In this document: piece after piece, positions 13,601-28,540 of the stretch
Numbering within the stretch: the stretch's first letter is position 1
Layout of the letters: each line of letters starts with the position of its first letter
Source of the DNA: Pagrus major
Taxonomy: Eukaryota > Chordata > Actinopteri > Spariformes > Sparidae
DNA: 64,000 nucleotides
Reading direction: 5' to 3'
Assembly (NCBI RefSeq): GCF_040436345.1
Contig: NC_133225.1
Span: 23,510,040-23,574,039, forward strand
Notes under the pieces: generated by a model
What the model was told of the DNA's origin: nothing
The model's input: only the letters and a program-made list of their open reading frames with translations
The model's database searches: none
Position numbers and translations under genes: made by a program

Positions 13601-16600
13601 TAGCGGCATGCATGCACCACTATAACATACAGACATAGAGGACTTGGTTTCTAAGAAGAACGCCCAATCGCCAGTTTGGCAATATTTCAGGTTTACAATG
13701 GGAGACTACATGTTGTCTTTGGTGTAAGATGATAATATTGTCTATCCTGATATTTGAGAGGGACAACATCGTGATATAAAATTGTGGATATTGCCCAAGC
13801 CTATTGAGTACACTGTTACTACAAATAGTAATGAAGGCCAAAACCATGAAATAGATTCAATTTGCAATAAACCTGAATTAGAGTTCAACTTAAGCTTTTT
13901 TTTTAACTTCCTGTTATGTGTGATTTGCATTTGTTCAGCTGTGAGTATTGCTGAGAGGTTCTGAGTGTCGCTGTTCATCAGTCATTCGCCTCAGTGCATC
14001 ATATGTCATTGAAATGTTGTGTCAATGATTTTAAAGGGCACGTCATCCACGGTAAATCACATTGTCCAGAAAACTGCAGCTGCACTGCTTCCTGTTGTTG
14101 CACTTTAGAAAACAACCCAATCAGGGACATTTTTTAATGTATAGGGAACTGTTCAGCAGCAGATTTTTGACTGATGTGATTTGCTCGTGGACACAGTCTG
14201 CATACATAATTGTTTTTTGATTGATTTGTTGCATTTGTTCCATGAGGGTGTGTCCTGCTGCTTTCTCAGCCTGTTATTACGTCCTCTCTTGTCTCCCGCC
14301 GGTCATCTCTCCATCCACCCATTTCTAACCTCTTGCATCCCAAGCTGTCTGCATTTTCCCATGGAAGTGTTTCTTTCAAATGTTCTGATTAGATAGACAG
14401 TATACTCACAGTATGCTGTGTGACTGTTTCTCTCTGTCCTTGTCAGATGCTGGCCACTCTGCTCATCATACGCCAGTTCCTTCAAAATGTGAAGGAGGTG
14501 CTGCAACCTTACCTGTATGAGCGCCACAAGCTGGGTGAGCTCACGCTGCGAGCTGTGTGGGACCTGCTGCTCTCAGTGCTGCTAAAATACGCCCGACTGG
14601 CAGCTGGAAAAGCCCAGGTCTCTCCCACCGACCACGCCATGCCAGGACCTGGACTGAGGGGCACCAGGCCCGGGCTGGGACCGTCAGAAAGAAGGTCAAA
14701 CTCATTATTTAAACTCTTATTCAGTAGGTACATAGAGTCAAAATAGAGTTTAAATGAATCCTACCACTGTGTGATGAAAAATGACATTCATGCGTTTACA
14801 GCAGTCACTCACACCACTGCTCAAAGTATTCGTCACTACAAACAGACTCACTTTGGTTCAAATTAAAACCCACCTTATCTGCACTTGCCACTGTCTGCTG
14901 CACGCTGCCACAGTTATGATTCATGCCAGTCGGACACTGAGGAAACGGCCAGAACACCACTGTGAGTGAGTAACACACACATTTGTCTGAAGTCTATCTG
15001 TCTGTTCAACTCCTCTCAGGGAGAAGAAGTGTTTGAACGGGGGATGCGGGGTGCCTGATGAGGAGGAGGGAGGTGAGAGGGACGAGGCTGACAGCGGGAG
15101 GTTCAGTGAGGGAGAGACAGAGGAGGAGAGTCTGATCGACTGCGGTTTGAAGCTGAGAAAAGTCAGCTTCATAGAGAAGGTAAAAGCTGTGTGATTGCAT
15201 AAATGTATGATGTATTTTATTTGTTGATCATATATTAAAAAGGTGTGCAAATATAGTAACAACAGTTTTATCATTATTATTGTGTTGTTTGGTGTCGTTG
15301 TTAAGGTGGACAGACGGCCAGCCTGCACTGGGCCCCCCATGGACAACAGTTTCCTGGAGGAGGGGAGCCCCACCATGGTTGAGAAAGGAATGGACCCTGC
15401 CTCTGTATTTGAAATGTGTGACGACGAAGATGATAATGGCATCCATGACGTGAAGGAGCAGGGTGGGGGAGGGGCCAGTGGGGCTGAGGGAATTAATGCA
15501 GCTGCTGGTGCCGCTGCTGCCGCCGCCAGTGCTGCCCCGCTGCCTTCTGGCTCTGAGAGCAGCACGTCACTGCGACACAGAAGACGGGGCAGGAGCGCAG
15601 AGAGACCTGAGCCCAAGACGAAAAGGGAATCGTGGATGGACCCTCCTGAGGAGAGAGAGAGCAACACGCTCACTCAGGCTGAGATGGAGAGCTGCATGCA
15701 GACTTATGCTGTAAGAAAGAATAAAGTTATTCTGTAAGCTCTGCACAGGGATGGCAGTTTTACATCCCACATGCCACAATCTGTTGAAGGGATTTGGGAA
15801 GCACAACCTCAAGCAAGAATGACGCAGATTGGAACAAGGAGGCTCCTACAGCTTTCCAAACAACACATCTTTGAGCTTGCAAAGCAATTAGCCACCTGGA
15901 GCATCTCTTTATTATATAGTGACAGGCAAAGATCTGCAGGATATGTGCGTTGTTGATTTATTTTTGCAGTTCTTAAACTTGTTAAACAAGCGTTATCCAT
16001 CATTAGCTACAACCTCCTTAGCATGCACACAAGATACATTGAAATCAAGCCACGACCTTGCACTGCTGTTAAAAAAAGTCCATGACTACAGCAGGTAAGG
16101 CAGGAGTAAAGTTTACCAGGAAGAGTTCGACACCAAAAGGCTGTTTTCACATTCATTGTTTAAAATGTGAATTTTCTCTGTGCTCACTGACAATATGGTT
16201 TTAAGAGGCGGTCCCATGAGCATGATCTGTGACATCACAAATAGTCATAACTAATAAAAGGTGTAAAAAAAGGAGACTGATCATCGTAATAGACAAAAAA
16301 CAGAATTACTTTTTAAGATGCTTCATGAAACTAAGATTGTGGAATATTCCCCTATAGATACACATAACATTAATTTACAGTTGGAAGATATTAGTTCCAT
16401 TTAAAATACATAGAAAATAACTGTAAAATGTTATATAATAGTGGGTAAACAACACTTGACTCATTCTCCTCATACTTGGGTCAGGTTTCATACATGTGGC
16501 AGAGAAGCACTGCAACATGAATCCAACAGAAAACCTCGGCCTTCACAGTTACATGACACCCCACAGGTGTCCCACAGATGTGATGTAAACATGTTTTGAA

Positions 16601-19600
16601 AGGTCATACACGACTATATGACAGTAAAACACAGCTAACAACGTCATTTGGTCTCAAGAAGTGTAGTTTTGTCTTCAAGCTGCCATAGTAGCATTCAGCC
16701 TGTAGTTTCTTGCTAGAGCTGTGTTTTTTAATGCTCCACCTCGCCCCTGTCAGGACACCTTCCAGGACTACCAAGAGATGTTCGTCCAGTTTGGCTACGT
16801 GGTGCTCTTCTCCTCGGCCTTCCCTCTGGCGGCCATGTGCGCTCTCATCAACAACATCATTGAGATCCGCAGCGATGCCTTTAAGCTCTGCACCGGTCTG
16901 CAGAGACCCTTTGGAATCAGAGTGGAGAGCATCGGCCAGTGGCAGGTCAGAAATACACCATGTGAAAGTTAACACAGACACAGGAGGTTTCACCAAAACA
17001 CAGTGGGGATTAAGACAATTACAGTGATGTTGCCATGTGTGATAAACACTGGCTTCATATCCATTTTGGAAGTTGACTTTCATGTAAATATAACTGTGTA
17101 GCTACTGATCAGTTACCACTGTGTGGCTGGAATAACTGAACAGAACAGAACTAAGCTAAATTAAACAAAGTCGACAGCAAAGTGATTTCATTTTTTCTCC
17201 TTCACAGACTGCGATGGAAGCCATGGGCCTGATTGCCATCATCGTGAACTGTTACCTGATTGGTCAGTGCGGTCAGCTGCAGCGACTCTTCCCGTGGCTC
17301 AGCCCTGAGATGGCCATCATCTCCATCGTCATCCTCGAGGTACCACAGCGCGATCCAGCTAGTGTCGCTGGAGTGCTTAGAGTAGTGCTTTTTCAAACTT
17401 TTTCTCAGGGCAGCAGCAGTTTGTGACCGGGAACAAACTGTATGCTAATCAGAAAATGTGCCAGGTAGTTAGGCTGCAAAAAGGTTTACTACTGAGTGAT
17501 TGTTTTTTTACCTGCAGAGACTATTCAGTATGTTGATGTAGATGTCTAACTCACACAGAATACCCTCCATAATGCATATTGGGTATGACTTAAGTATTTA
17601 ATTATGGTGCAGTAAAACAACTGGGAAATCATCACAGAGTAGGGCTGGGAGGTATGGCCTCAAAATAATATACCAATATTTTTAGGCTTTATCATGATAC
17701 ACAATAAATATCTCGAAATCTCCTCAAAAGCACTTCATAAAATATGCTATGACTGGTCGACAAAATCACAATATTTTTGACCAAATACCTGGATATCAAC
17801 ATTGCGACAATATTGGAGTGATGACTATTGATAATAGACAAAATATTAACACAATAAGAGTTTTGATACATAATCATCAGTAATGTGGATATGATGACTA
17901 AGTGGATAAAGACAAGTATGAGAACAAGTAGAACAGTCTAGTACGATCACTGTAATGCAGCCTTTAAAACCAAGACATAACGAGAGTGAGATGATTTACA
18001 TTCTCATATCGCAAAGAAAATATATCAATACACTGTCAAAGAGGTACTTGTTGTGCAAGAATATCTAAACATCTAAATATTAAAAATAATTAATTAATTA
18101 ATTTTGTATTGAAAGAACAAGAAAGTAATGGCAACATATATGTATGTATTTCAACAAATGAAAATAAGAAAAAAAATAGTTTCTTAAAATAAATAGTTAA
18201 ACTTTCCCTTTTTAACAACCTTCATGGCCAATGAAGCATCGATTTCAGAGTTTACGAGGTGCACCTGAATGCACCATTAAATTCTGAAGTCCCTGTGTGT
18301 GTGTGTGTGTGTGTGTGTTTGTGTCAAACTCCAACACAGCCAGCAAAAGAGAGAGACAGCTCACCCAGAAATGACACCAAAATGCGGCAGAGACTCTTAG
18401 CATAGATTTTTATTAGATGACAACTTTGGTACAAATATTTACCCACCTGTGGCAGACAGCCTTCTGAGATATACATTTAAATTTCGACCCTACTAGTACA
18501 TAATCAAATTGAGCAGACAACGCATCTTGCTTGCTCGCTCGCTCTCTGAGCCTCAGACATCCCCGGCCCTGCATATATCACATGTATTATAAGAAGGTGT
18601 CTCACAACAATAATGTCTTATCCTAAGTGACTGAAAGAAGCATGATATAAATGCTCTATAAAGTGAGTTTCCTGGGTTTCCAACAAGCTAATCGTTGCAT
18701 GACCAGATGAATTGAAGTTCTCTTCATGTTTCTCCTCTTACTTGTAACATACTTCGCTCTGCACTCTGTCACTGCCTAAATTTGGAACAAGGTAAACAGC
18801 CTGCAGCTCTGTCTTGGCCTGATAAAGAAGTCATGCCTATCAGGAGGAGAATTTCACGGCCCAGATGATGTTGTGCAAGAATTAGTTCAAGTAACATGCC
18901 CTCAAAGAATATTCGCAAGGATTGTGCCCTAAACCGGATTGTGCTTTCATGTAATTCTTTTTTTGTTTGTTTGTCCCTGCAGCACTTTGCCATCCTCCTG
19001 AAGTACGTCATCCATGTGGCCATACCTGACATTCCTACATGGGTCCGAGAGGAGATGGCTAAACTGGATTATCAGCGCAGGGAGGCCTTTAAGGTGAATG
19101 AATTTAAAATGATGAGACAGCACAAGACGTTTTATGTCTTGTTGAAAAGTTGCAGGAGACGGTTAAGTCAAGAATTTTTCAGGCCCTTTGAACAAGCTCT
19201 GAAAAGGCTTCCTCCTTATGTGCAGAGTACTGTAATATAATAAAGATCTGTAGCTGTAGCCACCACAGGAGCCAAAGTTTCTGCTGCAAGAATGCTGTAC
19301 TGCAGCACTGCAGCTTTCTTTTTGGAGATAATTTGCTTGTTTTAAACTTCTTGTGATATTTTAGCAACGGTACTTCTGAGGAAAACAATTTGTATAACAT
19401 AGGCTGTAGTGGCCCCTGCATAACTCAGGACTCCTAGCAAGGCACTTGTTCGATGGGTATCACTGCAGTATTGTAATGGTTAGCTGGCATAGTGCTGATT
19501 CTAGTAAATACATTGTGGGAATGTTTCCCTTCCTCTGCAGAAGCATGAGCGTCAGGCGCAGCAGCATTACCAGCAGCTGCAGAGGAGGAAGAGGGAGGAG

Positions 19601-20275
19601 GAGGAGAGGCAGAGGCAGGCGGAGCACATGGCCCGCAGGGAAAGGGAGCGGGACGAGAGCAAAGGTGACTCCTCTGGGGATCACCACCACGACAAAAGTC
19701 ACGGCAGCAAATCACGTCCCGGGAGTGGAGGCGGCAGCGGGTCGGACAAGCCCAAGAGGCCCAGCTCTCTGTTAGCCAACAATAACGTGATGAAGCTGAA
19801 ACAGATCATCCCACTGCAGAGTAAGTTCTCCTCGGGTGGTGCCCGCTCCCCTCAGTCACCCACTGGGAATGAGCCAAAGCTGCCCGGTTTCCTGAGCTTC
19901 AAATTCCTCAAGTCACCTGAGAATAAGAAGGAAGGTGTGGCTTCTGCGGCCGCCACCACGACAACTAACGCCACATCGACAGCATCATCATCATCATCGT
20001 CATCATCAGGTAGCAGCTCTCAGGAGCGTTCTCAGTCACCCAGCAAAGCCTTCAACCCTGGGAAACTGTTTAATTTTGGGAAATCTGACGGGGGGACATG
20101 TGTGAACGGGGCTCCGCTGCCCAGATCAGGGGAAGGATCATCCTCGCAGGCCTCAGAAAGACAAGCATCCAGGTCTGACTTGAACGGCGTTCCAGATGAA
20201 ATCCCCTCGCCTGGAGGGGAAGGGTCAGAGAACGGACATTCAACAGACTTGGACCCGGCTGGCTCTAAAGTCTAG
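1019..20275 (+). CDS. ano8: Anoctamin 8 (TMEM16H), 5'-incomplete, 17 coding exons in the window
   Basis: Coding exons, all with AG/GT borders and matching phase: 1019-1151, 7400-7538, 7701-7797, 8048-8164, 8326-8453, 8559-8720, 8798-8950, 10254-10380, 10565-10620, 10730-10804, 14447-14694, 15020-15179, 15306-15710, 16754-16945, 17208-17339, 18983-19093, 19541-20275 (TAG). These give about 1056 codons. The product matches ANO8 throughout: the DHTLLWLLNHIR region, IYENIESEL, the first membrane segment near KIAMYFAWLGFY, QFVNSYLSLFYIGFYLKDME, EMFVQFGYVVLFSSAFPLAA and IPDIPTWVREEMAKLDYQRR. The cytosolic tail is long, charged and Ser-rich. Family knowledge: TMEM16 membrane proteins of about ten membrane helices; ANO8 has been described as an ER-plasma membrane tether, with channel or scramblase activity uncertain. 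The loop encoded by 14447-15710 is acidic and low in complexity, with poly-Ala near 15500 and poly-Ser near 19983-20008 in the tail. The N-terminal exon(s) are upstream of the window. Confidence 0.95.
1499..1645 (+). repeat. Interspersed repeat fragment (AAGGTCCAGTGTTTAGGAG type)
   Basis: It starts with AAAGGTCCAGTGTTTAGG and runs through CATCTAGCAGTGAGGCTACAG. I recognise this motif from abundant short inverted-repeat elements of teleosts. Only one arm is evident, so this is a partial copy. Confidence 0.5.
2019..2340. repeat. Interspersed repeat with GGTTAGCTTAGCTTAGC core
   Basis: The stretch AAGGGGAACAGTTTGACATC opens the unit. The core has TTAGCTTAGCTTAGCATAGC at about 2137-2156 and the near-complement GCTAAGCTAAGCTAACC at about 2300-2316. 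This symmetrical TTAGC/GCTAA arrangement is typical of a common short teleost repeat. No open frame of note. Confidence 0.5.
4230..4798 (-). mobile_element. Putative solo LTR, inserted antisense in ano8 intron
   Basis: The 569-bp unit has TG at one end and CA at the other. It is flanked by a perfect 5-bp direct duplication, ACTTT at 4225-4229 and 4799-4803. On the minus strand it begins TGTCATGGTTTGG and includes a TATTTAAG box near 4650. These are features of a retroviral-type LTR left after recombination between two LTRs. No internal coding region is present. It resembles the unit at 39957-40437 in its first 60 bp. Family assignment (for example Gypsy/Ty3) would need a repeat library. Confidence 0.7.
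5481..5576. repeat. (GT)n and (GA)n microsatellites
   Basis: A run of about 16 GT units at 5481-5512 continues into GTAT-interrupted GT, followed by a GA tract at about 5552-5576. It lies in an ano8 intron and creates long false open frames on both strands. Confidence 0.9.
6071..6180 (+). repeat. (CAAT)n microsatellite joined to a LINE-like 3' tail
   Basis: A tetranucleotide run of about eleven TCAA/CAAT units is followed by CTTCATTTATATAGCACC and CAATTCAAAGTGCTTAAC. Similar ATTTATATAGCAC...CAAAGTGCTTT sequences occur near 13105-13165 and 28541-28600, so this is an interspersed element whose tail seeds microsatellites. The exact family is not assigned. Confidence 0.6.
7539..7700 (+). repeat. 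Short ano8 intron dominated by (AC)n
   Basis: The 162-bp intron between ano8 exons contains an ACAC tract from about 7554 to 7638. That leaves little beyond the donor (GTCGGT) and the acceptor (CCCTGCAG). Repeat-length change would alter intron length directly. Confidence 0.85.
8951..10253 (+). other. ano8 intron with a foldback element at about 9315-9833
   Basis: TTAAAGGAAAATTCAGTC begins the element and GGGTGAACTTGTCCTTTAAA ends it as an imperfect inverted repeat. It is a familiar teleost element type with TTAAAGG termini. No exon is seen in the intron. Confidence 0.6.
10805..14446 (+). other. ano8 intron (3.6 kb)
   Basis: No recognisable exon. It contains a LINE-like tail at about 13095-13165 and, adjoining it, a truncated inverted-repeat element at about 13171-13380. 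That element has the GTAGTTTTGGAAAAG arm and shares internal sequence (GAAGCTAGAAAGGTGGCAGGG) with the reverse complement of the unit at 49779-50123. The reading frames at 10951-11223 show no family similarity that I can recognise. Confidence 0.6.
17340..18982 (+). other. ano8 intron (1.6 kb)
   Basis: AT-rich sequence with no exon seen. It contains a (GT)n run at about 18294-18320 and ATTAATTAATTAATT near 18090-18104. Confidence 0.7.
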
Positions 20276-23200
20276 TAGCTCCGATGGGAACAAATAGTCG
20301 TTGGTTACATCTCAACTGAAGAAGTGATGTGTTTACTGTGAGGAAAGGCCTGACCTGCCTTCTGTGTCGTCACAGGCTCTGTGCAGAGGTACTTGAAGCA
20401 GAGAGAGAGGAAAAGGTGAAACTGATGAGAGATGACTTCTTGTTTGGTTTTTTGGCTGAGAGACAAAAAAACAGGCTTTAGAAGAAAGACATAAGCTCTC
20501 CTATCATGAAGAATAAACACACACACACACACACACACACGCACGCACACACACACACACACACACACAAACATAAAAATCCTTCCTTGTCTGCAATACA
20601 TAAAGAAATGCATGAGCTGCGTTTCTAATATTTTTAAGCCTTTAAAGCAGAGAGCTGTGTTTCTTGATTTCTTCTAGTCATAAATTGTAAACATCTCCCA
20701 GTCGGACAAAAGAGCCTGTTGTGGAGGACAAAGATTAAAAAACGTATACAGTGGTATGAAAGGATCACAGATTGTACATCAAATAACTACTGAGGGTGAT
20801 TTTAGCTGTCACAACACAAGTGATCATTAGATATCGTCTCATTTTGAACTGTGAGGAATTTGTGGGCCCTTGACTTTTATATTGAAGTGGAAAAATGGAA
20901 AAGCAATATCAATCAGTGTTTTAATAATTCTTATCGATTATCACAGAAAACCCTCCCTTAATAAGCATCCCTGATGTATCACCAGCTTTATTTTCAAAGC
21001 ATAGGTGGTCGCCGAGCTTTGTACACTTCTTCCCATCCTGTGACAGGAGCTGATTTGTTTGAAAAGGGAGAAAAGACTTGAGTGAGTCGAGCTGTCACAC
21101 ACCAGTATTTTCCCCAAGAGAGCAAGAGGAAGAGAAAAACATGAAAAAAACGCAGAGGTAGACGAAGGTGATTTTGAGAAAATGGAGCATGGAAGCCTGT
21201 TGCGTGCTGTTCTCCGTCCAAGCCCGTAGAGCGCCTTGTAAACACAGATGGTACTCCATTCCACACAATCTAACCAGACTTGGCAAACGAGCGCAGAGTT
21301 AAAGAAGTAACATTTGCACTAAAACCCCTACGCCCTGCATAGAACCCGCCTCTCCCTCTGCAGGAGAGGACCAACACCAGCCTGCCTCACAACATTATGC
21401 AAAAGCTGGATCGTTTTTGATTTCCTTCTCTCACACAGTACATGCTATCTACTCACCTGTCCCTGCTCCCTAAATATTCAGATTTTTTTTTTACAATAGT
21501 TGCTCCAATTTACGTTGAGCTCTGTATCTTTTTTATATGCATTTGCTGCATTGCTTTATTGCAGCACTGATGATGGGAATTTTACTTTTTTAACCAAAGC
21601 GGTATTTTTCGGATTATACTGTTCACCCGAGATGTATGTACTGTATGTTCTGTTAACATCAACACGGTTTATGATACACGTCCTTGAGTACAGTAAGCAT
21701 GCCCATCACCTACCATTAAACGGTATTTCACTTCTGCGAGGTCTCCAGGAGGTGGTGCCAGAGTATATTCGCGTTGCAAACTGAATCACTATGGACTTCT
21801 TTAGTCGTCAGCGTACAGCAGGGGTGTCAGGCTGCAGTTTAAGAGCACTTTGTGAGAAATATGTATTGACATCAGATGAGGTACACGCTGAGAAAAAGTT
21901 CCTGAGTGCCATCACACAGTAGGCTGAGAGACTGAAACATTAACTATGCATTTTCACGTCGTCACCTCTGGCATGGTTATTTGCAATAACACTGAGCTGT
22001 GGGAGAGTTACATGTAAGCACCTGCCCTACTGCACCATCCCCAACCAGACTCTATGCATCTTTCCTTTGTGAGCCCTCAACTGTCACAGTCAGCTCTCAG
22101 CTCCCTCCTTTCTCATATTGAGTGTGAGAGCCGGCTCAAACTAATAACAATAATCTCATCCATCTTCTGCTTTGTGGTTACAGAATTTGTCCAGGAAATG
22201 ATGACATAGCTTGACGCCATTTAGTGTGTCTGTAACAACTTTACAATAAGTATAGTCCACCGTTAAGTCACACGCCAGAAGAAAATACAAAAATGTACTT
22301 CCTGCTGACGGGCGAAAAAGATCTTACTAACATTAAATGCAATAAGGAAATAGACAGGAGGTCAATTTGTGTGGTCACAGAATCATTTTATTGTCAATCT
22401 ACAGTTTGTTCTTTTTATATTTGGAAGTTAATGTTCATCATAAATGTAAAATGACAAGTGCAAGGAAGAGAGAAATGTAATATGTGTCAGTCTCACAGGC
22501 TGGATGATAGAGATCAGGGTGGGAAGCGTAGCTGAGCACAGTCTCATCAAAACCTTTGTTCTTGCAGCATTTGGATTTCAGGGATGATGCAATAGAGTCC
22601 ATATTTCATCATTTGAAAGTCTGTGAAAGTTTGTGTGAAAATAAGAAGCCAGTTTTGAGGGCGGAGGTGACCCAAGTGAGAGGCGGTGATAAGGGCATTT
22701 GCATCACAGTGGAGTTTAGGTCATGCCTACGTATATGTAGTTCCTCCTTTTTCAGGGAAAACTCACAGTAGAACTTCTTGTAATAGAAATTGATAGCATT
22801 AACCAACTTATCACTTCTTTCATCCTTGCACTCTTGGCAGCAGCATCAAATTCTGCATGTGGTTTTTTTGGAGGTCTTTAAATAAGCATTGATAACAGAT
22901 CTTGGACAGTTTTTTGAGGTATCACTGAAAGCTTCATCAAGAGGCATCCCATGCCAGAAACAGCTCCATCACTGTTTTCTCGGGCCAAGCACAGGCGTCC
23001 CTCGCATGAGGACAGCAGCTCAGACAGCCAAGACTCATCAGCTGTCTGTACTATCAAAGCAACAGCGGTTCTTTTAAGGATTTGGGCTTATTCTCGACTT
23101 TACAAGCACCGTCAGTCTAATGTGAAACCAGTAGGGAAGGACTGAATTTAGTAAATGTTCTGTCTTCTGGATTTTAAGAATGGATTTGAACAGGTGAGAT

Positions 23201-23440
23201 TCTCACCACAGCTACATTAAAATTTGACTCTAACCTCAGAGTTTTAGATAAGACATCTTCATGGAAGCCTCACTTACTGAACATCATATGCTCTTCCAAT
23301 GTACCACTGTACAAAAAAAAAAGATCTTTTAAAGAGAAATACTGGGAAATGGGATTATTTATTTCTTTTAATTTATTTTGTCATATTTTTGTAAGACCTG
23401 AAAAATAGTTAATAAAACTATTTCAAATGCATTTCATGTG
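20276..23440 (+). other. ano8 3' untranslated / intergenic sequence
   Basis: Directly after the ano8 stop. Candidate polyadenylation signals AATAAA occur at 20512-20517, just before an (AC)n run at about 20516-20570, and at 23411-23416. Which one is used cannot be decided from sequence alone. No further coding exon is apparent. Confidence 0.5.
20516..20572. repeat. (AC)n microsatellite
   Basis: An ACAC tract interrupted by GCACGCAC, about 240 bp after the ano8 stop codon. Confidence 0.85.
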
Positions 23441-23529
23441 TTGTGACAAACTTGTTTCTACAAAATCATGACAATCAACATTTTTTCCTCACAAATGTTT
23501 ATTTCAGTTGCGGGAATCAGAATCTCCTT

Positions 23530-23957
23530 AAAGGGTAACTTCACCAATTTTACACATGAAAGGTGCAATATATAAGAATTATCAACAGAATGTAAAGAAA
23601 TAACAATTCTGACCTTATGTTAAAGACATCTATTGAAAATATATCCACTGAAGTTAGCATGCTAACCAGCTAGCCCCAGGCCTGAAAACCAGCAGTCCAA
23701 AGCTTCTCTGTTAGTAATGCAAACACCAACAGTTGCCTGGTTGTCTGGATAGCTGCACGGCTAACTGAGCTAAAAAGCTAACATTAGCTACAGTCAAGAG
23801 GCAATTTATCGGATTATGTGTAGCTTCTTCTGTAGCCTTTAAACTTTTTTACTCTAAACTACTTTTTCCACATGCAGTCACTGTATTGTATGCAGGAGTG
23901 CTCCACAAGACCTGTAAACACACTATAATGGGTAAAATTGGTGGCGTTTCCCTTTAA
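23530..23957. repeat. Foldback element, copy 2 (composite)
   Basis: The termini are TTAAAGGGTAACTTCACC and GGTGGCGTTTCCCTTTAA, with flanking TTAA-like ends. The right arm (CAATTTATCGGATTATGTGTAGCTTC, about 23802-23827) matches the family at 31-543. The left interior differs and starts AAAGGTGCAATATATAAG, so a second repeat type seems to have been inserted or exchanged. Confidence 0.6.
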
Positions 23958-24019
23958 ATCAAGGACTTCTAACAATCTATTCAAAGCACCACATGACGAA
24001 TACCCAGTTTCAATCCAGT

Positions 24020-25897
24020 TTTATTTCAGCAAAGCTAAAAAGAAACATATCTGACCTAACACACATGAGATGGGGCAAGGCTTAGGGTGTTGTAGAACAG
24101 TCTATTTGAGCAGAAGCATAACGTGGTTTTACACTTCAGAAACAGACGGTATGTACACTGTAGGTAGGGAGATGACTGATCACACTGTCAACCCACACTG
24201 CAGCATCGACTGAAAAAACAGACAGGAAGGACAGGAGGCTTCGATGCGACTCTGCTGGGCAGTGATAAGAACATTTAAAAGAAAAAAGATGAAGCTTTAT
24301 TCAGTGTTGTACAGTATGGGACACCAATACAAACTGAATCTCAGGAACAAGGCAGGATGGCGACTGCACTCTGCTGTGCATGCTTATTGTGCATTCTATG
24401 GCTGAAAATATAACTCCTCTTTAAACACACCCCCAGCTCTCAGACAGAAAACATCCAGGGTTGTCACAAAGACAGAGCAAAAGGGACAGCACTGAGCCGG
24501 GGGGTTAGAAGAGGGTCCAAACCATGATGACATTTTGTAAGGCCTATAGGCTAATACCTTCCACAGTCACACAAGATAACACCGCAACTCCAACACCCCT
24601 TATGTTTTATTACTGCTCCAGGAATACCCAGCCATCAACATGCAAGGCGTGGCAACATTCACTGGACACAGGGGTTCCTTACTTTCACAAGGGTCATTTT
24701 CTATCATATCCATGGGCATGTTTTATTTTACAAAAGGCAGACACAAAGATACTCCATTGGATAAACGAATTGTGGTACTGGCAATTATTTACACACATCT
24801 TAATGTATTCTTTTTCCCTTTTCCAGACATTCCTATACAGAGTTTCTTCACCATCTGTGCTGTTACTTTGTTGTGCAACAGAAAATCTGATGTTACAATT
24901 TACTTCTTACTTCTTTTTCTTTTAAATCCTTGAATGGGATTACAGCTAAAACTCAGAGAAAAACGCCATTTTTACTAGAATCCATTAGCCAGAAGGTGGT
25001 GCTAGATGTAAAAATATTTCTCAGAAACACCAACACAACATTTATCCTACGAGCACAAGTCCCAGAATAGAATGAAGATATGCATATTCACCATAAACAC
25101 ACATCTAAGGGAGATTCTGGAAGAGTTGCTCCTACTTTGTGCTGTTCTTCACAGTGCATTCTTGGTTCTGTTGATTCAAACAGTGGGGAGAAATGTCGCA
25201 GTGCCCCCATGTGGTTGCAGAGTGGGCAGTGAAACTGAGAGGGTGGGCACTGTGGCTGGCAGGAAGCTCATTGCCATACATAAACAATAATACTTATAAT
25301 AAAATTAAAACAGTAACAAAATGTTGTCTTTGCACAAATCAGGACAGTCTCTCCAGGTGACTGAAGGCTACACAAGTAATGTACCAGTTATGAGACTGTT
25401 TTTAAGGGTAGTGTCTGACTTCATCTGTCAAGTCCATCTCTGATCTTGAATCTAATCTGACACTTTTTCAACCATTCACTCACCTCACACATACAGTACA
25501 GCACAATACACACTCACAGCTCAGCATGCATACAAACATTTACACGTCTACTAACTCACACAGGGAATAGCCAACATAAATAAAAAGAAACACCAGTATA
25601 AAGTTCCCTCCTGACAACAACTCTGTTCAGTCAGTGACTAAGAGTCACGTTGAGATCTTTTCTGGTGACATCATTTTCACGCTCTTCTTTACACCACATT
25701 ATAAATGGCTGCTTCTCTATGGTAAATTCTCAATTTCATGCCATGAAAGTCATCTTGCTCTGCCACAGCGCAGAATGACCATGAGTCTTTATTCAGTCAG
25801 GATTATTCTCTGTTGTGTTTGTTGTTCGTTTACACTGGCTATACCCAGTATACACAAACACTCACACACTCTTTCACGCACAAGTAAACACACACTC
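24020..25897 (-). other. Probable dda1 3' untranslated region
   Basis: The sequence downstream (minus strand) of the dda1 stop has no exon-like sequence. Minus-strand AATAAA signals lie at 24296-24301 and 24020-24025, so the 3' UTR would be about 1.6-1.9 kb. The open frames on the plus strand (24524-25903) fall inside this stretch and have no recognisable similarity. Confidence 0.45.
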
Positions 25898-27668
<1,771 letters not shown>

Positions 27669-27699
27669 GATAATGCTATGAATTTCCAACGTCGCCACG

Positions 27700-28135
27700 C
27701 CGACTTGTGGACTGAGCTTGCTGTCTGTTGTGCTGCTAGTGATGGCAGGCAGTGTGAGTATGTTACGACTAGCCGCGCTAGCTTGGTGGCTACTTATCCG
27801 AGACAGCGGTCTTTTCGTGTCTTCTTGGCACGGAAAACAACGACCTTCACACACAAGTCGTTGTTTTCATCCTAGATCCAAGTGTCCATGAAAAAACGAT
27901 ACTACACTAAGAAAAAACAATCCAATTTGTCATTGCACGAGTTAGCAAAGCTAGTTACACAGGAATTCTTCAGCTAGCATGATGGCTCGATGGTAGCGAC
28001 GCTTCTTTGGCCACGCCCCCCAATAGCGCCCATTGGCCGAGCCGCACTCCCACGTGTTAGAAGCTTGCTCTGACAGCCAATCAGTAGACGTAAAATGTCT
28101 TAACCCCTCCCTAAAACATTGGCTCTGCACTGTGG
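27700..28135 (-). promoter_or_regulatory. Probable dda1 promoter region
   Basis: Just 5' (minus strand) of the dda1 start codon. The stretch is relatively GC- and CpG-rich for this window and has several CCAAT boxes in either orientation: ATTGG at about 28031 and 28120, CCAAT at about 28078. A CACGTG motif lies near 28051. No clear TATA box. Assignment is by position and motif only. Confidence 0.4.
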
Positions 28136-28540
28136 CTCTCCCACATGATGAGCTTGATTATTAGAAACATCCCCATCTACTGACACAACAGGCTGAAAAG
28201 CATTCAGTGCTAATGCTTCCTGTATGAACTGATATTTATCTGTACACTCATCAGAAAGTTAACAGGGCTTTTTCTAGTCTAAGTTTGTTTGTCAGCTATA
28301 AAATAGCCTATGATGAATGAAATGTAATTTATCTCAGGACCAGAGTATACAACACAGTCTCACAACTAGGATATACAAATATTAGATTATATTATTCTGT
28401 TCTGTCAAAACTGGAGTTGAATACAATTTTGGGCTTCTTTATCATAATTAAGTAATGACATCTCCTGTTTCTCCACATTAAGACATATGTTATCTTAAAA
28501 TGGGTGTGGGACATCTTGTGAGGGAGCATGACAGTCAAAA

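Noticed and set aside
24524..24933. Two overlapping plus-strand frames of 97-133 codons
   Set aside because: They lie antisense in the probable dda1 3' UTR, with no family resemblance.
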